Assembly: GCA_002338505.1 (NCBI GenBank)
Contig: DDIK01000090.1
Span: 1-14,131 of the forward strand
DNA length: 14,131 nt
Direction: 5' to 3'
DNA from: Bacteriovorax sp. UBA1852
Lineage (GTDB): Bacteria > Bdellovibrionota > Bacteriovoracia > Bacteriovoracales > Bacteriovoracaceae
This document shows, piece by piece, positions 7,032-14,131 of the stretch; the stretch's first letter is position 1, and every line of letters begins with the position of its first letter. The notes below the pieces were generated by a model, which saw only the letters and a program-made list of their open reading frames with translations, was not told the DNA's origin and ran no database searches. Position numbers and translations under genes: made by a program.

Positions 7032-8168
7032 ATGATTAAGGTTGAAGCAAAAGATAAAAATGCACGTGCATGTACAATTCAAACGGCCCACGGAGAAATT
7101 CAAACTCCAATCTTTATGCCTGTAGGGACTCGCGCCAGCGTCAAGTGTATGTGGCAAGATCAATTAGAAGAGATGGGCGCTGAGATCATTCTAGGAAATA
7201 CTTATCACCTCTATCTGAGACCTGGTCACGAATTAATTGAAAGAGTTGGTGGAGACCTTCACGGTTTTATGAACTGGAAAAAGCCAATTCTAACTGACTC
7301 TGGTGGGTTCCAAGTTTTCTCACTTTCCTCAATAAATAAAGTCACAGAGGAAGGGGTGAGGTTTAGCTCGCATATTGATGGCTCGAAGCATCTCATATCT
7401 CCTGAAAAGAGTATGGAAATCCAAAAAGCCCTTGGTAGTGACATTGTGATGGTCTTTGACGAATGTCCGGCGCTGCCTGCTTCTAAGGAGCGTTTAAGGG
7501 AGAGCATGGAGCTGACCCTAAGATGGGCCCAGAGATGCCGTGATTATGAACTAAGACCTACTCAGAATCTCTTTGGTATTATTCAAGGGGGGCTTCATCA
7601 TGACCTTAGGGTTGAGTGTATGGAGCGCTTAGATGAAATGGGCTTTGAGGGGCTAGCTCTTGGTGGACTTTCTGTTGGTGAAAAAAATGAAGAGATGGTG
7701 AACTTTCTCGATAATTTCGTGCATTTAATGCCACAAGAGAAGCCGCGCTATCTCATGGGTGTTGGTAAGCCCTTAGATATTTTAAACGGAATCCGTGCTG
7801 GTCTGGATATGTTTGACTGTGTTTTGCCAACGAGAAATGCAAGAAATGGTCAATTTCTCACTCATGACGGTCCTTTAAATATAAAGAACGAGAGATTTAA
7901 AGAAGACACGGGAGCACCAGATCCGGATTGCTCTTGTAAGGTTTGTACGAGCTACACTCGTTCATATATTAGACATCTCTATACCTGTGGAGAATATCTT
8001 GCCGGAAACCTCATTACCTATCATAATCTTCACTTCATGTTGAAGATGGTTAAAGATGCACGCCGCCATATCATTGCGGGGAGCTTTGACGAATTTTATC
8101 AATCATTTTATAAGAGATATTCATCAAAAAGATGGCAAGGGTCATCAAAGAACAAAAGTAAAAAATAA
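7032..8168 (+). CDS. tgt: tRNA-guanine(34) transglycosylase Tgt
   Basis: A 378-aa enzyme that swaps guanine 34 of Asp, Asn, His and Tyr tRNAs for preQ1, the step before QueA. Visible landmarks are TPIFMPVGT (25-33), D89 in LTDSGGFQVFS, FGIIQGG (181-187), GGLSVGE (211-217), the nucleophile D262 in MFDCVLPTRNARNG, and the zinc ligands C300, C302, C305 and H331. All essential residues are present and length is normal. The frame is open from GTG 7017, but ATG 7032 is chosen: it has GGAAAA upstream (7024-7029) and gives the usual family N-terminus (MIKVEAKDKNARA). The C-terminus ends in a lysine-rich tail. YajC follows 11 nt after the stop, an arrangement common in bacteria. Confidence 0.96.
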   Translation: MIKVEAKDKNARACTIQTAHGEIQTPIFMPVGTRASVKCMWQDQLEEMGAEIILGNTYHLYLRPGHELIERVGGDLHGFMNWKKPILTDSGGFQVFSLSSINKVTEEGVRFSSHIDGSKHLISPEKSMEIQKALGSDIVMVFDECPALPASKERLRESMELTLRWAQRCRDYELRPTQNLFGIIQGGLHHDLRVECMERLDEMGFEGLALGGLSVGEKNEEMVNFLDNFVHLMPQEKPRYLMGVGKPLDILNGIRAGLDMFDCVLPTRNARNGQFLTHDGPLNIKNERFKEDTGAPDPDCSCKVCTSYTRSYIRHLYTCGEYLAGNLITYHNLHFMLKMVKDARRHIIAGSFDEFYQSFYKRYSSKRWQGSSKNKSKK

Positions 8169-8179
8169 TCGGAGTTTCA

Positions 8180-8527
8180 ATGTCAAAATTATTAATCCTT
8201 CTTTCTCTAATTGCTCAACCTGTTTTAGCTAATGAAGGTTCTAAACAAAATCCAATCGTACAAATGGTACCTGTTATACTCATTTTCTTCATCTTCTATT
8301 TCCTTATGATTCGTCCCCAGAAAAAACAAATGGATGAAGAAAAAGAAATGCTTGAGAAACTTGAAAAAGGCACTGAAGTTTTTACGAAATCTGGTATAAT
8401 TGGAACTGTTGTTGGTATTACAGATAAGGTTGTCACTCTAGAAGTGAGTAAGGATGTTAAAGTAAAGATCCTTAAGAGCCAAGTTGGCGGACCTTCAAGT
8501 AAGGTTTTTGAAAAAAAGGAAAAATAA
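8180..8527 (+). CDS. yajC: Preprotein translocase subunit YajC
   Basis: A 115-aa inner-membrane protein of the SecD-SecF-YajC accessory complex. The core is typical: a transmembrane helix VPVILIFFIFYFLMIRPQKK (30-49), then a charged helix and a small cytoplasmic beta domain (GTEVFTKSGIIGTVVGI, 64-80). An additional hydrophobic N-terminal segment (MSKLLILLSLIAQPVLA) resembles a cleavable signal peptide, so the mature protein may start near N18. Start ATG 8180 has GGAG at 8171-8174. TatA starts 3 nt after its stop. Confidence 0.93.
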   Translation: MSKLLILLSLIAQPVLANEGSKQNPIVQMVPVILIFFIFYFLMIRPQKKQMDEEKEMLEKLEKGTEVFTKSGIIGTVVGITDKVVTLEVSKDVKVKILKSQVGGPSSKVFEKKEK

Positions 8528-8530
8528 TCC

Positions 8531-8836
8531 ATGTTTGGACTCGGCGCTGGTGAATTATTAATTATCTTTGTATTTGCACTTCTCTTTATAGGGCCTAAGA
8601 AGTTACCTGAACTCGCAAAGAGTCTTGGTAAAGGTCTTAAGGAATTTCAAAAGGCTAAAGATGATTTCGTAAATGTTATGCAACAGGAAGCCGACGCCAC
8701 CGAGTCCGAAGAAACAAAATTAGTAAAAAATGATGATAATTCTGCTAAACCTTTAACTGAACAAGAACTCATTGATATGGGAAAAGTTGAAGGGGCAGAG
8801 CATCATGATGAAGAAAAGTCGACAAAAGAATCATAA
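8531..8836 (+). CDS. tatA: Sec-independent (Tat) translocase protein, TatA/TatE type
   Basis: A 101-aa protein with the TatA/B plan: a short N-terminal membrane helix (ELLIIFVFALLFIG, 8-21), the hinge GPKKLPELAK (21-30), an amphipathic helix (about 25-50, LGKGLKEFQKAKDDF) and a disordered acidic tail rich in D and E (about 53-101). TatA oligomers help move folded, cofactor-bearing proteins carrying twin-arginine signals. The start MFGLGAGELL is reminiscent of TatB, but the lysine-rich amphipathic helix and the length favour TatA; a bifunctional protein is possible. No tatC is in the window. AAGGA at 8516-8520, inside the end of yajC, is the probable ribosome site. Its place between yajC and secD is the unusual feature. 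Confidence 0.86.
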   Translation: MFGLGAGELLIIFVFALLFIGPKKLPELAKSLGKGLKEFQKAKDDFVNVMQQEADATESEETKLVKNDDNSAKPLTEQELIDMGKVEGAEHHDEEKSTKES

Positions 8837-8851
8837 AAGTCCATCAAATTG

Positions 8852-8879
8852 TTGCATTTTCATATATCTCACCTATAAT
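8852..8879 (+). promoter_or_regulatory. Probable sigma70-type promoter for secDF
   Basis: TTGCAT (8852-8857), 16 nt, then a perfect TATAAT (8874-8879), 15 nt after the tatA stop. Transcription would start near 8886 and leave a leader of about 115 nt before secD. The secD and secF genes could therefore be expressed independently of queA-tgt-yajC-tatA. Confidence 0.55.
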
Positions 8880-8937
8880 TTTTAAAGATTTACAAAACTA
8901 ATCGTTTATTTAAGGTAATTTGACCTGTTTTCTAGGG

Positions 8938-9000
8938 ATGAGGAAAACGCAATCTTATTTGAGGTTCACCTCCATTATTCCCTTATTAGGAGTTTTTTAA
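8938..9000 (+). other. Short open frame (20 codons) in the secD leader, candidate leader peptide
   Basis: ATG 8938 to TAA 8998-9000, ending 1 nt before the secD ATG. The peptide starts MRKTQSYLRF and ends in a hydrophobic SIIPLLGVF. AGGG lies directly against the ATG, too close for a good ribosome site. An in-frame TTG at 8920 has AAGG 4 nt upstream and would give 26 residues. The secD ribosome site TAGGAG (8987-8992) lies inside this frame. Expression is unproven, and a chance frame is a real possibility. Confidence 0.22.
8961..8992 (+). promoter_or_regulatory. Competing short stems around the secD ribosome binding site
   Basis: CCTC (8969-8972) can pair with GAGG (8961-8964) across a TTCA loop. 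The overlapping CTCC (8970-8973) can instead pair with GGAG (8989-8992), which is the core of the secD Shine-Dalgarno TAGGAG. The two pairings exclude each other, as in translational attenuators. Each stem is only 4 bp, so the evidence is weak. Confidence 0.22.
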
Positions 9001-9001
9001 C

Positions 9002-10711
9002 ATGAAAAGAAGCTGGTGGTATCGCTTTACGTTCTTGCTTGTTGTGGCCATTTTCTGTGCTATTTCAATCACGCCAACGGTATTTGACTTTAAAAAGGAA
9101 GACAACTTTCCTGTAAAGTCTAAGATTAACCTAGGCCTTGACCTTCAGGGTGGTCTTTATATGATTCTTGGAATCGACTTTAGAAAAGTCTTCAAAGAAG
9201 AAGTTAAAGGTTATGCTAGAAGAATCAACTTTTCTCTCAATGATGAGAAAGGTTATGGTTTTGAGCTTGCAGATATTAATGCTGAAGATGCGCTTGATCC
9301 TAAGATCAACCTCGATTTCACTTCTGCAGATCATATTCCAGCAGCAAAGGACATCATCCATTCTTTCTTTAATGGTAATATTAGAGTTACAGGAGAGGAA
9401 GGAACAAGACTTCAAATAGCACTAACGACAAAGCTTAAGACTGAAATTGAAGAGCAGTCAGTAAAGAGATCAATTGAAGTTATCAGAAACAGAATTGATG
9501 AATTTGGTGTCACAGAACCTGAGATTATTTCTCAAGGTAGTGATCGTATTGTTGTTCAGCTTCCAGGTGTTAAAGACATTGAAAGAGCAAAAGACCTGAT
9601 TGGGCAAACTGCAAAGCTTGAATTCAAAATGGTTAATGATGATATACCAATGGCATCTGTTAGCGCTTGGGTAACGAAGGCGAAAGAAGCTGGTATTGAA
9701 TATAAGAAAGGCGATAGACTCTCTGTTCATGTAAGAAAAATGAATGAATTTCTTAAGGATGAATTACCTAAGGATACTGTTCTTGCTTTTGAAAGAGTGG
9801 ATTCTAAAATTCAAAGTGAAACACCTCAGCTTATTCCATATGTACTTGAAGAAGTTGCAAAGCTTACCGGTGAAGATCTTGAAGATGCTAGAGTTCAATT
9901 TGACCAACAACAAAATCAACCTCAGGTCGGCTTTACTTTAAAGTCTAGAGGGGCAAAAATCTTTGAACAATTAACTGCTGAGAGTATTGGTCGCCGTATG
10001 GCAATTGTACTTGATGGTAATGTTAAGTCTGCACCAAATATTCAAACAAGAATTCCTGGTGGGCGAGGGACGATTACACTCGGCGGACAAAGTTATAATA
10101 AGCAACTTCAAGAAGCGAGAGATTTATCTCTTGTCCTTAGAGCTGGTGCACTTCCTGTTCAGCTAGACTTTCTCGAGCAAAGAACTGTTGGACCTTCTCT
10201 TGGAGCTGACTCGATTACAAAAGCCAGATACGCTTCAATTATTGGTTGTATCTTAGTATTTGCTTTTATTCTTGCTTATTACAAGGTCTCTGGGCTCTTT
10301 GCAATCGCAACACTTGGAATTAATGTCATGATTGTTCTCGCTATGCTTGTTGGACTCGAGGCAACTCTTACACTTCCTGGTATTGCAGGTATTGCTCTTA
10401 CAATTGGTATGGCGGTTGATGCAAATATCATTATCTATGAGAGGATTCGAGAGGAGATTCGAAAAGGTGTTGGCTTTTATAAAGCAGTTGAAAGTGGATT
10501 TGATTCAGCCTTTTGGACGATCATTGATGCTAACATCACAACGGCACTTGCCGGAATCTGTCTATTGAACTTTGGTACGGGTCCGATTAGAGGTTTTGCC
10601 GTGACACTACTTATTGGAATTTTCGCAACTGTCTACACTTCTTACTTTGTCTCAAAGGTTTTCTTTGAGTTCTATATGAATAAAGTTGAAGGTCAAGATA
10701 TTAGTATTTAA
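9002..10711 (+). CDS. secD: Protein translocase subunit SecD
   Basis: A 569-aa, six-helix inner-membrane protein that, with SecF, uses the proton gradient to pull exported proteins out of SecYEG on the periplasmic side. It shows helix 1 (about 8-28) and the conserved INLGLDLQGGLYMILGID (42-59). The first periplasmic region includes IRNRIDEFGVTEPEI (161-175) and IVVQLPGVKDIERA (183-196). Next comes the P1-type segment with RRMAIVLDGNVKSAP (331-345) and PGGRGTITLGG (352-362). The C-terminal membrane domain (about 405-555) carries GMAVDANIIIYERIREE (469-485), with the conserved aspartate D473. It is a little shorter than the E. coli protein. The ribosome site is TAGGAG at 8987-8992. secF follows after 17 nt. 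Confidence 0.96.
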   Translation: MKRSWWYRFTFLLVVAIFCAISITPTVFDFKKEDNFPVKSKINLGLDLQGGLYMILGIDFRKVFKEEVKGYARRINFSLNDEKGYGFELADINAEDALDPKINLDFTSADHIPAAKDIIHSFFNGNIRVTGEEGTRLQIALTTKLKTEIEEQSVKRSIEVIRNRIDEFGVTEPEIISQGSDRIVVQLPGVKDIERAKDLIGQTAKLEFKMVNDDIPMASVSAWVTKAKEAGIEYKKGDRLSVHVRKMNEFLKDELPKDTVLAFERVDSKIQSETPQLIPYVLEEVAKLTGEDLEDARVQFDQQQNQPQVGFTLKSRGAKIFEQLTAESIGRRMAIVLDGNVKSAPNIQTRIPGGRGTITLGGQSYNKQLQEARDLSLVLRAGALPVQLDFLEQRTVGPSLGADSITKARYASIIGCILVFAFILAYYKVSGLFAIATLGINVMIVLAMLVGLEATLTLPGIAGIALTIGMAVDANIIIYERIREEIRKGVGFYKAVESGFDSAFWTIIDANITTALAGICLLNFGTGPIRGFAVTLLIGIFATVYTSYFVSKVFFEFYMNKVEGQDISI

Positions 10712-10728
10712 TTATTAGGATGTAAGAT

Positions 10729-11667
10729 ATGAAAATGTTTGAAATTATAAAAAGTGGAACTAAGTTTGATTTTGTTTCAAAGTTCTCTATGACAGCGATA
10801 TTTTCAACTGTCATTGTTGCTACTTCACTATTCTTTCTTTTTACAAAGATGAATTTTGGGGTCGACTTTAGAGGTGGAGCTGAAATTCAGGTTAAATTTA
10901 ATCAAAAAGTTCAGCTTAGTGAACTAAGAAGAAACTTAGAACGCGATGGCTTTAAAGGCCTAACGGCTCAATCAATTGGTGAAGAGTCTGAAAATGAATA
11001 TCTTCTAAAAGTACTGGCGTCTGAGGATAATCTCAACGCTGTGACTGAAAAGGTTAGTCTCTCACTCAATGAAAATTACAAAGAGCAAGGACTAGAGATT
11101 AGAAAGGTTGACATTGTTGGACCAAAGGCTGGTTCAGAGCTTAGAAAATCAGGTTTTCTTGCTATGCTTTGGGCATTATTGGCGATTATGGTCTATATCG
11201 GTCTAAGGTTTGATTTTAAGTATTCACCAGGTGCTATTGTTGCTCTCTTTCACGATGTCTCAATCATCCTTGGTGTTTTTGCTCTAACAGGTACGGAATT
11301 TACTCTGCAGACAGTTGCCGCTCTTCTTGCCGTCATTGGTTACTCTGTAAACGATACCGTTATCGTTTATGATAGAGTTAGAGAGCATGAAGCGAAATTT
11401 GTTGGTAGATCACTAGGTGAGCATATCAATAACGCTGTAAATGAAACCCTTTCTCGTACAGTTTTAACTTCAACAACAACACTCTTTATCTCTGTGATCA
11501 TGTATGTGTTTGGTGGTCTTGCTATTAGAGATTTCTTTTTAGCAATTTCTCTTGGTGTAATCATTGGTACATATTCATCGATATTTGTTGCTGCTCCAGT
11601 AACCTTATTCTTTGATAAAATGCGAAATGAGGAAGAGAGTTCAAATGCTAGTTCAGTTAAGGCATAG
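10729..11667 (+). CDS. secF: Protein translocase subunit SecF
   Basis: A 312-aa partner of SecD with the same fold. It has helix 1 (about 18-38), the signature FGVDFRGGAEIQV (43-55), a short periplasmic domain (about 56-140) with VDIVGPKAGSELRKSG (127-142), and five C-terminal helices. These include GYSVNDTVIVYDRVREH (204-220), holding the conserved aspartate D209, and LSRTVLTSTTTLF (241-253). The ribosome site is AGGA at 10717-10720, 8 nt from ATG. The acidic, serine-rich tail is encoded partly by sequence shared with the next gene, which starts before secF ends. Confidence 0.96.
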   Translation: MKMFEIIKSGTKFDFVSKFSMTAIFSTVIVATSLFFLFTKMNFGVDFRGGAEIQVKFNQKVQLSELRRNLERDGFKGLTAQSIGEESENEYLLKVLASEDNLNAVTEKVSLSLNENYKEQGLEIRKVDIVGPKAGSELRKSGFLAMLWALLAIMVYIGLRFDFKYSPGAIVALFHDVSIILGVFALTGTEFTLQTVAALLAVIGYSVNDTVIVYDRVREHEAKFVGRSLGEHINNAVNETLSRTVLTSTTTLFISVIMYVFGGLAIRDFFLAISLGVIIGTYSSIFVAAPVTLFFDKMRNEEESSNASSVKA

Positions 11668-12271
11668 CCTTACTCTTTTAATATTTCTGGGTCTCTTTTT
11701 AGGAGGCCCTTTTTCTTTTGCAAATGATGCAGATGACGATGTTAATCAACTACAAGAACAACGTAATAACACCCTTAAATTAATAGATAATCTTAAAAGC
11801 TTCCAAAACTCAAACGAATCTGACCAAGAGAAAGTTGATAGAATTGTCAAAGAAATGCCTGTTAAGCAGGTTCTTGAGCATTATCAGTCAATGGATGAGC
11901 AAGCAATAAAGACTCAGCTTAAAGAGCGAATGAAGGGCTCTAAAGTATCTATAATATTTGATAAATATCCTAAATCTCTGGACTTTATAGCTGCGCTTTT
12001 AAAAGATAAAAATGCCATTCCTGAATTAATAAAAATGAAGGAAGACAGCGAGGGATTAAAGCACTTGGCATTTGCTGTTATAGCGACATTTATCCTTAGT
12101 TTCATTATAAAAGTCATCATAGATCGCACCTCAACTTTCTTGTTGAAGCGATTCTTTTATAGAGTTTGTCACTTATTTTTTATCTGGGGTCTTAGACTTG
12201 GTATTCTCGTCTATTTCTTTGGTAGTAATCTCAAGCCTACTTATGATATTGCGCTTCGAATTTTTACTTAG
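11645..12271 (+). CDS. Small exported or membrane protein of unknown function after secF
   Basis: A 208-aa protein, family not recognised. A signal peptide or N-terminal anchor (about 5-26, ending GGPFSFA) is followed by a charged, mostly helical segment (28-135; likely coiled coil at 33-55 and helices around 60-95). Two hydrophobic helices (about 139-160 and 170-192) and a short tail follow. If the signal is cleaved, the soluble part is periplasmic, with the two helices anchoring it. The frame is open upstream from a TTG at 11612, and an in-frame ATG occurs at 11627. ATG 11645 is preferred because the purine-rich GAGGAAGAGAG (11629-11639) sits just before it. It overlaps secF by 23 nt, which suggests translational coupling and a link with export. 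Its stop lies 4 nt from the stop of the convergent lipoprotein gene. Confidence 0.7.
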   Translation: MLVQLRHSLTLLIFLGLFLGGPFSFANDADDDVNQLQEQRNNTLKLIDNLKSFQNSNESDQEKVDRIVKEMPVKQVLEHYQSMDEQAIKTQLKERMKGSKVSIIFDKYPKSLDFIAALLKDKNAIPELIKMKEDSEGLKHLAFAVIATFILSFIIKVIIDRTSTFLLKRFFYRVCHLFFIWGLRLGILVYFFGSNLKPTYDIALRIFT

Positions 12272-12275
12272 ATTC

Positions 12276-13946
12276 TTATTCACTTACCTGCGGAACACAG
12301 GCAATCTTACGATCATGAGGAGTAAAGCCAGTTACAGGTTCAAGAGCTGATGCTCCATCTCCAACCTCTAGTTCAAACTCTCTAACAGATCTAATAGTGT
12401 AGAGTTTTTGAAAACCAGGCTTTTTGATATATGGATTATTGTAATCTGGTGGCCAGTAGAAGTAGGCTGTTTGCCTCTCAGTGCTTTCATTTGGTTTAAT
12501 CGGTAATTGATTCTCACCAAAGTGAAACCAAATCTTCTTTAACTGCGTCTCTCTTATATACATTGCATTGTATGAAATTGACTGCTGGCCATCATCTGTT
12601 GAAAGAACCATAGGTTCACTCTTTGCCAGATATAGGCCTTCTGTATTGTTTCCAATGACTCGTCCTAGTGCAACGAGTTCAGGATTATTGCCCTTGTATT
12701 CATCGTAGGCAGGACAAAATGACTTGCCTGAGTTGTCGATAAATGGACTAAGTGCGTATCCTGCAATTGAGCTGATTGTTGTCGCTTGGCCCCCAACTTC
12801 TTCAAGTTTGGGGTAGAACGGAAGAGTCATCGGTTGAAAATACTTCTTTTGAGTTGAAGTAGAAGATCCTAGTTTTTCTATTTCTTCTGTTACTAATAAG
12901 TCCGCAACAGTAAAGTCACCAGAAGCTACAAATCGGGGGTCATACTCATCCCATAGTGCAAATTGTCCAGCGATAAGATTGATCCTCGGAAATCTCGCTT
13001 CATCATTTTTGGAATTATTCTTGATATAATCATGACAGAAGATATTTTCGAAAGCTCCTGCAGGTAGTGGTGGTGGTGTATTTCCAGCTGGGTAGTAATA
13101 ACTATTTTCAATAGTTCCGTTGACTCCATTAAACTTTGTAATACAGCTATATTGATTAATAATATTAGTGCCTAAGTCTCCAGTGACAGGAGTTAAGCTA
13201 TCGGATGTTGTTGTTAATCTAAATTGTTCATAACCACTACCGGCATTTTCAACACCACTACCAGTTTCTACGATTCGAAACGTATAGGTCGTATCAAAAC
13301 TAAGACCGTTTCCTTCTATCGTTGCACGATAATTGTTAGAACCGACCGTTGTTGTTAAGGGGATTTGAGCAACATCGAAAACACCATCGCTAACAACGAG
13401 CTCACAAGATGGTGCCGTCGTACTATTATTATCGAGAATATTATTGCAAAACCCTCCAAGGTCTTTAAGTTTATCATTGCTAAATATTTCAATACCCATT
13501 GAGGCCGAACCATAAATTGTGGCAACTGTATCATTCTTAGTCGAACAAGTACTCGTACAGGATTGGTCCGCATTAACTGAGGCCACTTCAGAGTTCTTAC
13601 ATACGCAGAAATCATCATTGAGAAAGACCTGATTGTCTGGTCTTACATCGATAACAGGTTCATCAACGCACACAAATAAGGCCTGTGATAAGAGAGCTTT
13701 TAATTCATCAGATACGCTTGGGTCGGCAAGTAAGGCATTTACTTCGTCTTCGGTGGCAGTTGTCTGTGCTTCAAGACATGACTCCTCACAGGTGTAGGCA
13801 TCTTGCTCAATATCAAAGATCATAAAATTTGTTTCACATGGCTCAGGCTCCGAGCTTACAAAACTTGATACTTGTGTTCCACCATTTCCACCTGGGACAC
13901 AGGAGATAAAAGATATGATTAATATAAAAGTAGTAAGAAATTTCAT
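12276..13946 (-). CDS. Large cysteine-rich predicted lipoprotein
   Basis: A 556-aa protein with a lipoprotein-type signal: a hydrophobic stretch and ISFISC, giving lipidated C16 followed by a glycine- and serine-rich linker. C16 is followed by VPGG rather than an Asp, so outer-membrane sorting is the default expectation. The N-terminal part (37-181) has ten further cysteines, including CEESC (53-57), CVC (114-116) and CTSTC (130-134). Residues about 140-248 look like a beta-sandwich, with LSFDTTYTFRIVETGSG (215-231) resembling an immunoglobulin or fibronectin-type strand pair. The remainder (250-556) is beta-rich with aromatic residues and four more cysteines (C268, C304, C411, C550). The family is not recognised. 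The ribosome site is weak. A surface or periplasmic structural role is inferred, not shown. Confidence 0.77.
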   Translation of the reverse strand: MKFLTTFILIISFISCVPGGNGGTQVSSFVSSEPEPCETNFMIFDIEQDAYTCEESCLEAQTTATEDEVNALLADPSVSDELKALLSQALFVCVDEPVIDVRPDNQVFLNDDFCVCKNSEVASVNADQSCTSTCSTKNDTVATIYGSASMGIEIFSNDKLKDLGGFCNNILDNNSTTAPSCELVVSDGVFDVAQIPLTTTVGSNNYRATIEGNGLSFDTTYTFRIVETGSGVENAGSGYEQFRLTTTSDSLTPVTGDLGTNIINQYSCITKFNGVNGTIENSYYYPAGNTPPPLPAGAFENIFCHDYIKNNSKNDEARFPRINLIAGQFALWDEYDPRFVASGDFTVADLLVTEEIEKLGSSTSTQKKYFQPMTLPFYPKLEEVGGQATTISSIAGYALSPFIDNSGKSFCPAYDEYKGNNPELVALGRVIGNNTEGLYLAKSEPMVLSTDDGQQSISYNAMYIRETQLKKIWFHFGENQLPIKPNESTERQTAYFYWPPDYNNPYIKKPGFQKLYTIRSVREFELEVGDGASALEPVTGFTPHDRKIACVPQVSE

Positions 13947-14061
13947 TAAAGCCCGTCTTTATTGGTTTTCTTAAGTTTCGACAATTTTGCCTAGTATCTT
14001 TAATGGCAATCGGCGATATATCTCAATTTTAATGTATCTTACATTTTAAAGGGAGATTACT

Positions 14062-14118
14062 ATGGAATATCAACGTCATTTCAGTACTTTAAATGTCACA
14101 GTAACTATTCATTGTTAG
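14062..14118 (+). CDS. Possible 18-residue small protein or leader peptide
   Basis: ATG 14062 follows GGGAG (14051-14055) at an ideal 6-nt spacing, a good ribosome site in an otherwise gene-free stretch. The frame encodes MEYQRHFSTLNVTVTIHC and stops at TAG 14116-14118. It could be a leader peptide or small protein. It could also be the start of a longer gene cut by a frameshift, but the sequence ends 13 nt later. It is divergent from the lipoprotein gene; the 115-nt spacer (13947-14061) shows TTGCC/GGCAA arms at 13987-13991 and 14005-14009 but no clear promoter. Confidence 0.3.
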   Translation: MEYQRHFSTLNVTVTIHC

Positions 14119-14131
14119 ATTTGTAGCAGTT

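Noticed and set aside
8880..9001. Known metabolite riboswitch in the secD leader
   Set aside because: No long conserved stem or recognisable riboswitch core; only short stems are visible.
9131..9415. 94-codon - strand frame and the 83-codon + strand frame (9168-9419) within secD
   Set aside because: secD is continuous and conserved here; these are alternate-frame shadows.
11612..11644. TTG 11612 or ATG 11627 as the start of the gene after secF
   Set aside because: Neither has a ribosome site; ATG 11645 follows GAGGAAGAGAG. ATG 11627 remains a weaker alternative because it also leaves a signal-like N-terminus.
13355..13618. 87-codon open frame on the - strand inside the lipoprotein gene
   Set aside because: Out-of-frame shadow with no independent support.
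1..14131. CRISPR array, insertion sequence, prophage, tRNA or rRNA
   Set aside because: No regular direct repeats with spacers, no transposase or integrase reading frame, no terminal inverted repeats, and no cloverleaf or rRNA-like sequence were seen by eye.

Overview
The window is compact, low-GC, Gram-negative-type bacterial DNA: AT-rich codons, signal peptides and lipoproteins, and short intergenic gaps. The density of secreted, cysteine-containing proteins of unknown family, a secreted lytic transglycosylase, a secreted trypsin-like protease and the housekeeping queA-tgt-yajC-secDF block would suit a Bdellovibrio-like bacterium of the Bacteriovoracaceae type. That placement is inference from style and gene content, not from a marker gene.

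Region 1 (1-1307, + strand) holds the 3' end of a CpaF/VirB11-like secretion ATPase gene followed 3 nt later by an AI-2E/PerM-family membrane protein. Region 2 (1428-4891, +) holds three separately spaced genes for exported proteins: a 275-aa protein of unknown function, a 279-aa protein built from six C-X11-C-F repeats of two alternating types and closed by a clear hairpin terminator, and a 534-aa soluble lytic transglycosylase. The last overlaps, tail to tail by 13 nt, a - strand trypsin-like protease (4879-5820) whose start is reassigned here.

Region 3 (5969-12271, +) is one long collinear run: queA, tgt, yajC, tatA, secD, secF and a small two-helix membrane protein. QueA and Tgt make queuosine in tRNA. 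YajC, SecD and SecF form the accessory complex of the Sec translocon. TatA belongs to the separate twin-arginine route and sits inside this cluster, between yajC and secD. queA has a promoter-like element so close to its ATG, with no Shine-Dalgarno, that a leaderless mRNA is plausible. secD has its own near-consensus promoter and a 165-nt leader. That leader contains a 20-codon open frame ending 1 nt before secD and short competing hairpins around the secD ribosome site.

Region 4 (12276-14131) has a large, cysteine-rich predicted lipoprotein on the - strand, whose stop lies 4 nt from that of the upstream + strand gene, and a divergent 18-codon open frame with a strong ribosome site at the right edge.

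No tRNA, rRNA, CRISPR array, insertion sequence or phage gene was seen, and no gap between genes exceeds 300 nt. The best candidates for something undescribed are the alternating cysteine-repeat protein and the secD leader.
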